From Nitrospirae bacterium CG1_02_44_142 (GTDB taxonomy: Bacteria; Nitrospirota; Thermodesulfovibrionia; Thermodesulfovibrionales; UBA1546), in assembly GCA_001871685.1 (NCBI GenBank), contig MNVK01000004.1, forward strand, positions 1 to 13,385: a stretch of 13,385 bases of DNA, given 5' to 3'. The position numbers and the translations under genes were made by a program. This document shows, in pieces, positions 6,269-12,151 of this stretch; the stretch's first letter is position 1; each line of letters begins with the position of its first letter. Under the pieces are notes generated by a model that saw nothing but the letters and a program-made list of their open reading frames with translations, was not told the DNA's origin and made no database searches.

Positions 6269-7173
6269 ATAGGGTTTACCCCTGCTTCTCTGAATCCCTT
6301 TGCCCTAAAGAGACAGCTGTCACACCTGCCGCAGGGAACGAAAGAAGTTATGAGTTTAGATTTATGAGTTGAGACTACCCCCCTTTTAATCCCCCCCTTG
6401 ATAAGGGGGGGCTGGGGGGGTAAAGGCTGCGGGTCATAACAGCTCCATGTCAGGGAATAGTCCAGTCCTAATTCTGTTCCTCGTTTAATTATCTCTGCCT
6501 TTGTAAGCCGGAGGAGAGGGGCTTTAATAGCGAATCTGATTTTTCCTTCCACCGACGCCTTTGTTGCAAGGTTTGCCATTTTTTCAAAGGCCTTCAGATA
6601 TTCGGGACGGCAGTCCGGATAACCGCTGTAATCAACTGCATTTGCGCCGATAAATATATTTCCGGCCTTAAGCGCCTCGGCCCATGCAAGCGCAAACGAA
6701 AGAAAGATTGTATTGCGGGCAGGGACATAAGTGACGGGGATATCCGTGATGCGTAATGCGTGATGCGTGATGCGTAATGCGTAATGCGTGATGCGTGATG
6801 TATCTTTTGACTCATTACGCATTACGCCTAACGCTTTACGATCTTTCGGGACTTCCATCTCCGATGTCAGGGCTGAGCCTCCGATTGCTCTTAGATTAAA
6901 TTTTATTACGAGATGTTTTTTTATTTTTAATGCTAAGGCGACTTTTTTTGCCGCCTCAAGTTCTATTTTATGTCTCTGATTATAATCAAAACTCAGGGCA
7001 TATACCTCATAACCCTCGTGCTTTGCTATTGCTGCTGTTGTGGAAGAATCTATCCCGCCGCTTAATAGCACAACCGCTTTAGGGATTGGGGATTGGGGAT
7101 TGGGGGTCGGGGATTGGATTTTTTTTCTAATCCCTAACCCCTGTCCCCTAACCCCTGTTTTAATAAACGTCAT
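6265..7173 (-). CDS. queC: 7-cyano-7-deazaguanine synthase, carrying three in-frame repeat insertions
   Basis: QueC converts 7-carboxy-7-deazaguanine to preQ0 with ATP and ammonia, in the queuosine pathway. The ATP P-loop LLSGGIDSS (36-44), SFDYNQRHK, VPARNTIFLSFALAWAE (150-166), and DYSGYPDCRPE are all present. Zinc-ligand cysteines are C245 (WSCYDP) and C281/C284/C287 (CGRCDSC). Three segments are foreign to the family. One is a repeat-encoded leader replacing the usual MKAVVLLSGG start. The second is about 25 extra residues with an RITHYALRITHHALRITD core (127-144) between VPKDR and IPVTYVPAR. The third is about 26 extra residues (249-279) with PPLIKGG between C245 and C281. All keep the frame. 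The start is set at ATG 7173, which overlaps the upstream stop and has GAAGG 8 nt before it; an upstream start at 7224 would lie inside the previous gene. Catalytic residues look intact, but activity is untested. Confidence 0.9.
   Translation of the reverse strand: MTFIKTGVRGQGLGIRKKIQSPTPNPQSPIPKAVVLLSGGIDSSTTAAIAKHEGYEVYALSFDYNQRHKIELEAAKKVALALKIKKHLVIKFNLRAIGGSALTSEMEVPKDRKALGVMRNESKDTSRITHYALRITHHALRITDIPVTYVPARNTIFLSFALAWAEALKAGNIFIGANAVDYSGYPDCRPEYLKAFEKMANLATKASVEGKIRFAIKAPLLRLTKAEIIKRGTELGLDYSLTWSCYDPQPLPPQPPLIKGGIKRGVVSTHKSKLITSFVPCGRCDSCLFRAKGFREAGVNPI
6342..6421 (-). repeat. Palindromic G/C-tract repeat (PPLIKGG-encoding) plus degenerate 7-mers inside queC
   Basis: The stem CCCCCCCTT (6391-6399) / AAGGGGGGG (6403-6411) is perfect with a 3-nt loop. 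An outer pair of C6 (6378-6383) and G7 (6414-6420) extends the palindrome. On the right-edge side of the codon order (6348-6375) lie degenerate 7-mers TTATGAG, TTTAGAT, TTATGAG, TTGAGAC. The minus strand encodes PPLIKGGIKRG followed by STHKSKLITS. I recall PLIKGG-like peptides arising from palindromic repeats in other bacterial genomes; that is unverified here. Confidence 0.8.
6744..6840. repeat. Inverted heptanucleotide array inside queC
   Basis: The left arm has CCGTGAT and then seven exact-register 7-mers, GCGTAAT or GCGTGAT, at 6751-6799. A 13-nt centre (6800-6812) separates it from a right arm of CATTACG, CATTACG, CCTAACG and CTTTACG (6813-6840). The right arm is the reverse complement of the same family. 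Folded, it would give a long imperfect stem. It encodes the HYALRITHHALRIT segment of QueC. Confidence 0.93.
7081..7157. repeat. Inverted heptanucleotide array over the queC N-terminus
   Basis: The left arm is AGGGATT, GGGGATT, GGGGATT, GGGGGTC, GGGGATT (7081-7115). A 10-nt A/T-rich centre (7118-7127) follows, then the right arm TAATCCC, TAACCCC, TGTCCCC, TAACCCC (7128-7155). The arms are imperfect reverse complements. The element occupies the interval between the upstream gene's stop (7160) and the conserved KAVVLLSGG of QueC, and encodes the leader with NPQSPIPK. Confidence 0.92.
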
Positions 7174-8242
7174 CCTCTGTGCCTTCTTTTCCGTCAGGCC
7201 CTGTGCTGAAGAGGACAAAGTCATCTGCCGCCGGTTTATAGATATACTGTCTGCCCCACGAATCAGCCGTTTTTGCTATCTGCTCAATTGATTGTGGATA
7301 AGAGCCATTCTCATATTTGTATGCCTCAATAATAAATCTTATGTTATCTATATCTGCTGATGTTTTAATTCTGTCAGCGCCCTCAGACCGCTGTGCCGGG
7401 AATGAGATTACCGCAATAGAAAGGCTGGCCAAGAATATAAGCGGAGTAATAAATGAGGGGTAGGGAATGCCCTTTTTCGCGGCTGGCGACGTCTTATGTA
7501 AAGAAATTGAAGGAGCTACAGGAGCAGCCTCTTTAGGCTCTATAACGCCTTTTTCCATCAGAGATACAAGAGACTTGGACGCCTGAAAACTGTCCATACG
7601 GCTGGAGTCAATTATTGTGCTGACATCGCTTTCAGCGTCCACGAACCTGAGAATCTCCTCTTCATCAGAGGTAAGCGCTCCGCCTCCGGCGCCTGATTTG
7701 CCGGTTTTTTCAAAGATGGCGTCCGGGGTTAACTTGCCTTCTATCAGCGACCATTCATCCACGATGCGGAGTCCTTCCATCAGGACGTGCTGGGTGTCAA
7801 GCGATACAGGCGTCTCCTTGTCAACTGGCACTCCCTGCGGAGAAAACTCATAGTTTCCCTCCTTCCAGCCGAAGAGATGAATCACTGTCTCGGTTATCTG
7901 TGTTGTAAGAATTTCCTGTATCTGTTCTTTTCCGATAAGACCCTTTTTTATAAGGATGCTGCCAAGTTTTTCTCCTCCGCCTGAAGCGGATGACTGCTGT
8001 TCCTCAAGGGCTTTTTGGAGGTCTTCCTCTTTGATAAGGCCGTTCTTTAACAGCAGGCTGCCGAAGCGGTTTGCCTCAACTTTTCTCTTTGTCTCTGCCG
8101 ATATAATATTGCCCTCATAGAACATCAGCCTAACTCTGTCCATCCTGCCTTCAAGCGTGAGGACGCCTGTTTTACGCTGAAAATATATAAGCTGCAGGAT
8201 GTCTGCCAGTCCGAATTCTTTTAAATCGCCTTCTAAAGACAT
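7160..8242 (-). CDS. DUF4388 protein with a transmembrane helix and a GspG-like C-terminal domain
   Basis: A 360-aa protein. Residues 1-50 (MSLEGDLKEFGLADILQLIYFQR..TGVLTL) are a DUF4388 start. Two copies of a LG.LL...GLI..E.L..AL repeat follow (60-83 and 93-115), as in the N-terminal domain of type II secretion/pilus ATPases. The DUF4388 C-terminal half resumes to about 165. A linker leads to one hydrophobic helix at about 263-282. The last 65 residues (DIDNIRFIIEAYKYENGSYP, DSWGRQYIYKP, then GPDGKEGTEDDVY) look like the globular domain of the major pseudopilin GspG, including its Asp/Glu-rich calcium-type loop, but the pilin N-terminal helix is lacking. The cytoplasmic part may link signalling to the envelope; this is inference. 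It starts 3 nt after the upstream stop, and its own end overlaps queC. Confidence 0.8.
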   Translation of the reverse strand: MSLEGDLKEFGLADILQLIYFQRKTGVLTLEGRMDRVRLMFYEGNIISAETKRKVEANRFGSLLLKNGLIKEEDLQKALEEQQSSASGGGEKLGSILIKKGLIGKEQIQEILTTQITETVIHLFGWKEGNYEFSPQGVPVDKETPVSLDTQHVLMEGLRIVDEWSLIEGKLTPDAIFEKTGKSGAGGGALTSDEEEILRFVDAESDVSTIIDSSRMDSFQASKSLVSLMEKGVIEPKEAAPVAPSISLHKTSPAAKKGIPYPSFITPLIFLASLSIAVISFPAQRSEGADRIKTSADIDNIRFIIEAYKYENGSYPQSIEQIAKTADSWGRQYIYKPAADDFVLFSTGPDGKEGTEDDVY

Positions 8243-8245
8243 CTT

Positions 8246-9946
8246 CTACTTCAGCCTCCTTCGCGCATCTATATTAGAGATAAGGTATAAAAGAGCCATA
8301 ATTACTAACGCCGGGATTGTAATCCAGCTATGTGAAAACAGTGAAAGCCCGGTAGAAAATAACGGTCTAACCAATATCAAAAGCAGCAGGAAAAGGAACA
8401 GCCACAGGAATAAGGTTCCCGAGAGAATTCTCCCCCAATAAATATGGGCTATCCCGGGCGGGGCAAAAGAAAGGAAACTGACTATACGCCTTTTTTTCTT
8501 CTGGAATTCCTGCACCTCAAGCTGTTTTGCCACCCTCATCCTTGAATCAAGGGCGTCAAGTTTAATAAGAGACTTATAGCATAAAGAGCACATCTCCCCC
8601 CAGAGCTTTCCCTTCCCGCACTTTCCGCAGAGTATTACGCCGCACCGCCGACACCTGTATGCCTTGTGTTTAAAGCCGACGTCAATTATGCAAAACAGCG
8701 CCAATAGGGCTATAGAGACGATGACTGAAGATGCGGAATTCAGAGGAGAGATTTTTATCTCCGAGCCGCTCGGAGCGCTGTCTTTCGCATATTTCCATAG
8801 GGCAGACATCGGAAGGGTTTCGTCAATGACAAAACGGTTCGGATTCCGGCTTGCGGTTGACGAGAATTGGGATACGGATTCACTGTTAAGTTTTATGGCT
8901 TCATTGAAATATTCCTCTCCTTTTGCAAAGTCAAGTGTTTCTCTTGATACCTGGCTGAGATTGTAATAAGCTGATGCAAGCGGTTTCAATTCTATGGATT
9001 TTTTATATGAATCTTTTGCCGCAGCCATATCATTGACGCGGACATAGCAGCTGCCGAGATTGACATAAGCCCGCGAATCAGGATATGAGGCTAAAAGTTT
9101 TTTATAGGCAGCTATCGCCTCTTCATAGCGGCCTTCCCTCTTGAGCGCAAGCCCATAAGAAAAAAGGGATGTAAAATCATCTTTATTTTTAAGAATGGAG
9201 GAGGCGTATTTATTGTCCCTGCTTTCATTTACAGCCGAAACAGCCCTGAGTTCAGGAGCTGGCGCTGAGAGGAACATGTTTATCATGCGCAAGCAGAAAG
9301 GAGATAGAAGGAGAAACAAAATAGACGCATAAACAACAGCCTTATTCATTCCTCTGAAATACAGCCCCAGAAGAAGCAGAGAGCCTGTCATAAAGAATAA
9401 AGGGCCGAGAAAAGATAGCGGGACAAGCAGCAGGGCAATTAAAATCTTTTTCTTGTTTTCCTTAATATCATGAGACAAAAGAGGGGTATCTATAAAAAAC
9501 CTTACAGCTAAAACCAAGGCAAGCGCAACAACAAAAGAAAGCGTCAGGCTTGCGGTAAAAAGCCCTGAAATGCTCATCATCCACCAGAAATTTTCCTTGT
9601 AAGCCTTAAATCCTTTGACAGTATAATCAAGGCTTTCAAATATGCCTTTTGCCGAAGGCGAAAAACTTATCCTTGCCATTTCAAAATATGCCGGCGGTAA
9701 ATCCGGAGAATACTTTATTGCCTCTGTTAAAAGGCTCTTGGCTCTTGATGGGTCAGCGTGGGCTTTTTTTATCAAGACATACGAATAAGGCTCATTGTTT
9801 TTAAGTCCCCGGTCAATGCGCGCTTCGTAGGCGTCTTCAGCTAAGGATGAGGATGAAAATGCAAAGGTAAAAAGCAGAAATGCAACAGTAATATAAATGG
9901 TGAATAGGCAAATAAGTTTTTGCGATTCACCGTAATGTTTTTTCAT
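8246..9946 (-). CDS. TPR membrane protein with a six-cysteine zinc ribbon
   Basis: A 566-aa protein of unrecognised family. Residues about 11-36 form a signal peptide-like segment (ending SSSSLAED), and TPR-like helices occur at about 55-90. Hydrophobic segments follow at about 122-152, 167-197 and 203-227. Two or three TPR units (about 260-355) include the canonical YEEAIAAYKKLLASYPDS. After another hydrophobic segment (about 406-423) comes a Zn-ribbon with CRRC (432-435), CGKC (440-443) and CSLC (453-456). Two C-terminal membrane segments follow (about 508-527 and 541-557). It is probably a scaffold at the envelope; partners cannot be read from sequence. The start at ATG 9946 (16 nt after the plsY stop) was chosen over a TTG at 9988, because the hydrophobic leader then begins properly. 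It sits 3 nt ahead of the DUF4388 gene, suggesting a functional pair. Confidence 0.7.
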   Translation of the reverse strand: MKKHYGESQKLICLFTIYITVAFLLFTFAFSSSSLAEDAYEARIDRGLKNNEPYSYVLIKKAHADPSRAKSLLTEAIKYSPDLPPAYFEMARISFSPSAKGIFESLDYTVKGFKAYKENFWWMMSISGLFTASLTLSFVVALALVLAVRFFIDTPLLSHDIKENKKKILIALLLVPLSFLGPLFFMTGSLLLLGLYFRGMNKAVVYASILFLLLSPFCLRMINMFLSAPAPELRAVSAVNESRDNKYASSILKNKDDFTSLFSYGLALKREGRYEEAIAAYKKLLASYPDSRAYVNLGSCYVRVNDMAAAKDSYKKSIELKPLASAYYNLSQVSRETLDFAKGEEYFNEAIKLNSESVSQFSSTASRNPNRFVIDETLPMSALWKYAKDSAPSGSEIKISPLNSASSVIVSIALLALFCIIDVGFKHKAYRCRRCGVILCGKCGKGKLWGEMCSLCYKSLIKLDALDSRMRVAKQLEVQEFQKKKRRIVSFLSFAPPGIAHIYWGRILSGTLFLWLFLFLLLLILVRPLFSTGLSLFSHSWITIPALVIMALLYLISNIDARRRLK

Positions 9947-9962
9947 TTTGTCTCTTGAATTT

Positions 9963-10622
9963 TTAACTGCCCTGATGTTGTTCTCCAATCTTTTTTTCAG
10001 TCCCTTTGATAATCCTCTCTATATTCCCGATATGCCGCAATAAAATTAAAACTGTAATCATGGCTGAGATTAATACTTTTATCCCCACAGGGGGGTTCTT
10101 GTCAAACAGAAACACATTTACAGGAAGAAGCCCGAATGATACTATCGCTCCAAGAGAAGAATATTTTGTGATAAGCGCTGTAACAAACCATATTATAAGT
10201 GTAAGTATAGCAACTTGGGGAGAATAAATCACTAAAACCCCGAGGCTTGTGGCAACGCCCTTGCCGCCTCTGAATCTGAGAAACAGCGAGAAATTGTGGC
10301 CGAGTATTGCGGAAAGTCCCGCCAGCCCTTCAATCGCTGATTGCTGATTGCTGATTGCCGATTGCAAAAATCCGAAATCTGAAATCTGAAATCCGAAATG
10401 GAAAAGCGCCCTTGCTATTGCCACGGCTGCTGTGCCTTTTAGCGCATCTCCCAAAAACGTAAGCAAAGCAGCCCCTTTCCCTAAAGACCTAAGCACATTT
10501 GTTGCGCCTATGTTGCCGCTTCCAATTTTTTTCAGGTCCACGCCTTTTCCCTTTGCTATAATGACGCCGCACGGGATTGAACCGAGAACAAAGGCAAAGG
10601 CTATCAGCAGGGCTGACTTCAT
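9963..10622 (-). CDS. plsY: Glycerol-3-phosphate acyltransferase PlsY, with an in-frame repeat insertion
   Basis: A 219-aa multi-pass protein that transfers acyl groups from acyl-phosphate to glycerol 3-phosphate, the first step of phospholipid synthesis. Family motifs are all present: GSIPCG (14-19), GSGNIGATNVLR (34-45), GDALKG (58-63), LGHNFSLFLRFRGGKGVATSLG (107-128). About 24 residues (75-98, FGFQISDFGFLQ then SAISNQQSAIEG) are foreign to the family and are encoded by a heptamer inverted repeat (10336-10399). They fall between two membrane-associated segments, so probably in a loop, and the frame is kept. The start overlaps the pgsA stop by 4 nt (ATGA); position after pgsA makes a phospholipid pair. 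Function is confident; effect of the insertion is unknown. Confidence 0.92.
   Translation of the reverse strand: MKSALLIAFAFVLGSIPCGVIIAKGKGVDLKKIGSGNIGATNVLRSLGKGAALLTFLGDALKGTAAVAIARALFHFGFQISDFGFLQSAISNQQSAIEGLAGLSAILGHNFSLFLRFRGGKGVATSLGVLVIYSPQVAILTLIIWFVTALITKYSSLGAIVSFGLLPVNVFLFDKNPPVGIKVLISAMITVLILLRHIGNIERIIKGTEKKIGEQHQGS
10336..10399. repeat. Inverted heptanucleotide array inside plsY
   Basis: The left arm is GCTGATT, GCTGATT, GCTGATT, GCCGATT (10336-10363). An 8-nt centre (10364-10371) follows, then the right arm CCGAAAT, CTGAAAT, CTGAAAT, CCGAAAT (10372-10399). The arms share GATT in opposite orientation but diverge otherwise. Layout matches the two queC arrays, with a different 7-mer. 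Confidence 0.9.
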
Positions 10623-11164
10623 CGGACCTTTTTCCAGAAAGAGATTGTATATTGAACCCCCGAGACTACAGAGAGGACAAGGGCAGCCCAGACAAATGTG
10701 GTGCCGATATCGTATAAGTCAATCGGGAGATTGTCAAAGATGCTGCCTACAAGGATGAGGCATAATATAGCCGTTATCTGCGCGGTTGTCTTGAGTTTTC
10801 CTCCCATTTCAGCCGGGATAATAATGTCTTTTGAAAGAGCAACAACGCGCAGTCCTGTCACAAGGAATTCCCTGACGATTATAACTATTGCCATCCATGC
10901 GGAAAGCCGGGCCATATCCACTAATACCACAAGCGCCGATATAACAAGGAACTTATCTGCCAGGGGGTCAAGGATGATGCCGAACTTTGTTATCTGCCCT
11001 GAACGCCTTGCAAGATAACCGTCAAGAAAATCTGTTAATGCAGCGATTCCAAATACTGCTGCGCCCCAGAACGGATGCTGATAAGCTACAATGACGAAAA
11101 CAGGAATAAGGATAATCCTGCTTAAGGTAAGGACTGTTGGGATATTAAGTTTTAAGATACCCAT
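10619..11164 (-). CDS. pgsA: CDP-diacylglycerol-glycerol-3-phosphate 3-phosphatidyltransferase
   Basis: A 181-aa integral membrane enzyme that makes phosphatidylglycerol phosphate from CDP-diacylglycerol and glycerol 3-phosphate. The CDP-alcohol phosphatidyltransferase signature is complete: D45, D48-G49, A52-R53, G62, D66, D70 (in DFLDGYLARR and FGIILDPLAD). The N-terminus (LNIPTVLTLSRIILIPVF) is that of PgsA, and several hydrophobic segments follow. The start ATG 11164 lies inside the end of kdsC (20-nt overlap), and no strong ribosome-binding site is seen, so translation is probably coupled to kdsC. The next gene plsY overlaps by 4 nt. CDP-alcohol family is certain; PgsA rather than another head-group enzyme is the best fit from the N-terminus and from its neighbour. 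Confidence 0.92.
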   Translation of the reverse strand: MGILKLNIPTVLTLSRIILIPVFVIVAYQHPFWGAAVFGIAALTDFLDGYLARRSGQITKFGIILDPLADKFLVISALVVLVDMARLSAWMAIVIIVREFLVTGLRVVALSKDIIIPAEMGGKLKTTAQITAILCLILVGSIFDNLPIDLYDIGTTFVWAALVLSVVSGVQYTISFWKKVR

Positions 11165-11684
11165 CTATGACTTTATTCCATAACCCCTTGGACTTAAGGA
11201 TAAGGTCCGTGACTTCTCTTGCAGCAGCCTTGCCCCCTCTGTTTTTTGTGACCGCTGATGCATGAGCTTTGACTTCATCAGGCGCATCAGCAACGGCAAA
11301 AGAAAGCCCAACTCTTTTTAGCAGAGGCAAATCCACTATGTCATCGCCTATGTATGCTATCTCATTATCCCTGAGAGAAAACTTGTTTTTAATACGCGTA
11401 TAGGCTTCAATTTTGTTATAGCATTTCTGGTAAACCTCGGTAATGCCAAGCTCCTTTGCCCTTCTCTCCACGACCTTTGAGCGCCGTCCCGTAATTATAG
11501 CAACAGGAATGCCTGCCATGATGAGCATCTTTATTCCGTGCCCATCGCGCACATGGAAGGCCTTAAACTCATTGCCTTTGTTGTCAAGAATTATGCTTCC
11601 ATCTGTCAGGACGCCGTCAACATCAAGAATCAGGAGTTTTATATTTTTAGCTGTCTCCGCAATATGTTTTTTAGTCTTTTTCAT
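11145..11684 (-). CDS. kdsC: 3-deoxy-D-manno-octulosonate 8-phosphate phosphatase
   Basis: A 179-aa HAD-superfamily phosphatase that removes phosphate from Kdo 8-phosphate on the way to CMP-Kdo and LPS core. Motif I is LILDVDGVLTDG (D21 nucleophile, D23), motif II is in IITGRRS (about 63-69), the family lysine lies in YNKIEAY (K91), and motif III is YIGDDIVDLPLL (111-122). Residues to about 165 (VADAPDEVKAHA, TKNRGGKAAAREV) match KdsC rather than YrbI-unrelated HADs. It lies just downstream of tRNA-Ala and its degenerate copy, with no ribosome-binding site before ATG 11684. Its transcription may come from the tRNA promoter, which is unusual. Gene overlap with pgsA is 20 nt. kdsA, kdsB and kdsD are not in the window. 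Confidence 0.9.
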   Translation of the reverse strand: MKKTKKHIAETAKNIKLLILDVDGVLTDGSIILDNKGNEFKAFHVRDGHGIKMLIMAGIPVAIITGRRSKVVERRAKELGITEVYQKCYNKIEAYTRIKNKFSLRDNEIAYIGDDIVDLPLLKRVGLSFAVADAPDEVKAHASAVTKNRGGKAAAREVTDLILKSKGLWNKVIDGYLKT

Positions 11685-11696
11685 AAAAATAAACAG

Positions 11697-11747
11697 TGGA
11701 GCTGACCCCGATGTTATCGGGACGACCTCTTATGCCAATTGCTCTCC
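11697..11747 (-). pseudogene. Degenerate copy of the tRNA-Ala 3' half
   Basis: Read on the minus strand, GGAGAGC, AAT-GGCAT, AAGAGGTCGTC and TCAGCTCCAC match, in order, the tRNA-Ala at 11762-11837. The T-arm is replaced by a different hairpin, CCCGAT/ATCGGG with a 3-nt loop, and no 5' half is present. It lies 14 nt after the CCA end of the real tRNA and directly before kdsC. It may be a decayed duplicate or a tRNA-derived integration scar; it cannot be a functional tRNA. Confidence 0.7.
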
Positions 11748-11761
11748 TCTATGTTCAATTC

Positions 11762-11837
<76 letters not shown>

Positions 11838-11841
11838 TCAA

Positions 11842-11866
11842 CTAAAATTTGTAAAACAAATTTTAG
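11842..11866 (-). other. Perfect hairpin in the tRNA-Ala 5' leader
   Basis: CTAAAATTTGT (11842-11852) and ACAAATTTTAG (11856-11866) form an 11-bp stem with a 3-nt loop. It lies 4 nt upstream of the mature tRNA 5' end, inside the predicted precursor, where RNase P must cut. Confidence 0.7.
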
Positions 11867-11907
11867 AGTTTATAGTTTTTAGTTAGTTATGAGAAGAAAA
11901 CAATTTA

Positions 11908-11916
11908 ATTATAACA
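11908..11916 (-). promoter_or_regulatory. Extended -10 promoter of tRNA-Ala
   Basis: On the minus strand, TGTTATAAT (TATAAT at 11913-11908) is a perfect extended -10, and no good -35 is visible at 16-18 nt. Transcription would begin near 11901, about 64 nt before the mature tRNA end, and may run on into kdsC and the genes beyond. Confidence 0.55.
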
Positions 11917-12151
11917 TTTTGTTCTGACAAGAAATTCTAAATTTTAAACTGCACTTTAGTCAACCCGAAAAATTCAATCCCTGCTCTGCAAGCCGCAGAC
12001 CTTCCCGCCCCCTTTCTAAGTAAGGCAGTTTACCCGAATGATGCAGGCATTGCTAAAAAATTTCTTTTTGGCATTGCAAGCGGGTCTGTTCTGGATGTCT
12101 TTCAGTTCTCTATGCTAAACTTGTAAAACCGATTGCAAAGAGGAGAAAGCT

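Larger units (their letters stand above)
11838..12151. other. Intergenic region between divergent tRNA-Ala and gatA
   Basis: It holds the tRNA promoter and a perfect hairpin near 11842-11866, followed by an A/T-rich stretch of repeated AGTTTAT-like heptamers (about 11866-11890). From 11941 to 12126 one plus frame stays open for about 61 codons but has no start codon and matches nothing I recognise. It may be a gene remnant or chance. The gatA ribosome-binding site AGGAG is at 12141-12145. No convincing gatA promoter is visible. Confidence 0.4.

Noticed and set aside
6744..6840. CRISPR array in queC
   Set aside because: The repeat unit is 7 bp with no spacers and lies in a conserved coding gene; the register and inverted arms point to a heptamer array.
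7081..7117. Functional G-quadruplex controlling queC
   Set aside because: The G-runs are on the non-template-like plus strand and could form one, but the array is fully explained as a 7-mer repeat; no positional logic supports regulation.
11941..12126. Open plus-strand frame of about 61 codons before gatA
   Set aside because: No start codon, no ribosome-binding site and no family I recognise; kept only as a remark on the intergenic region.
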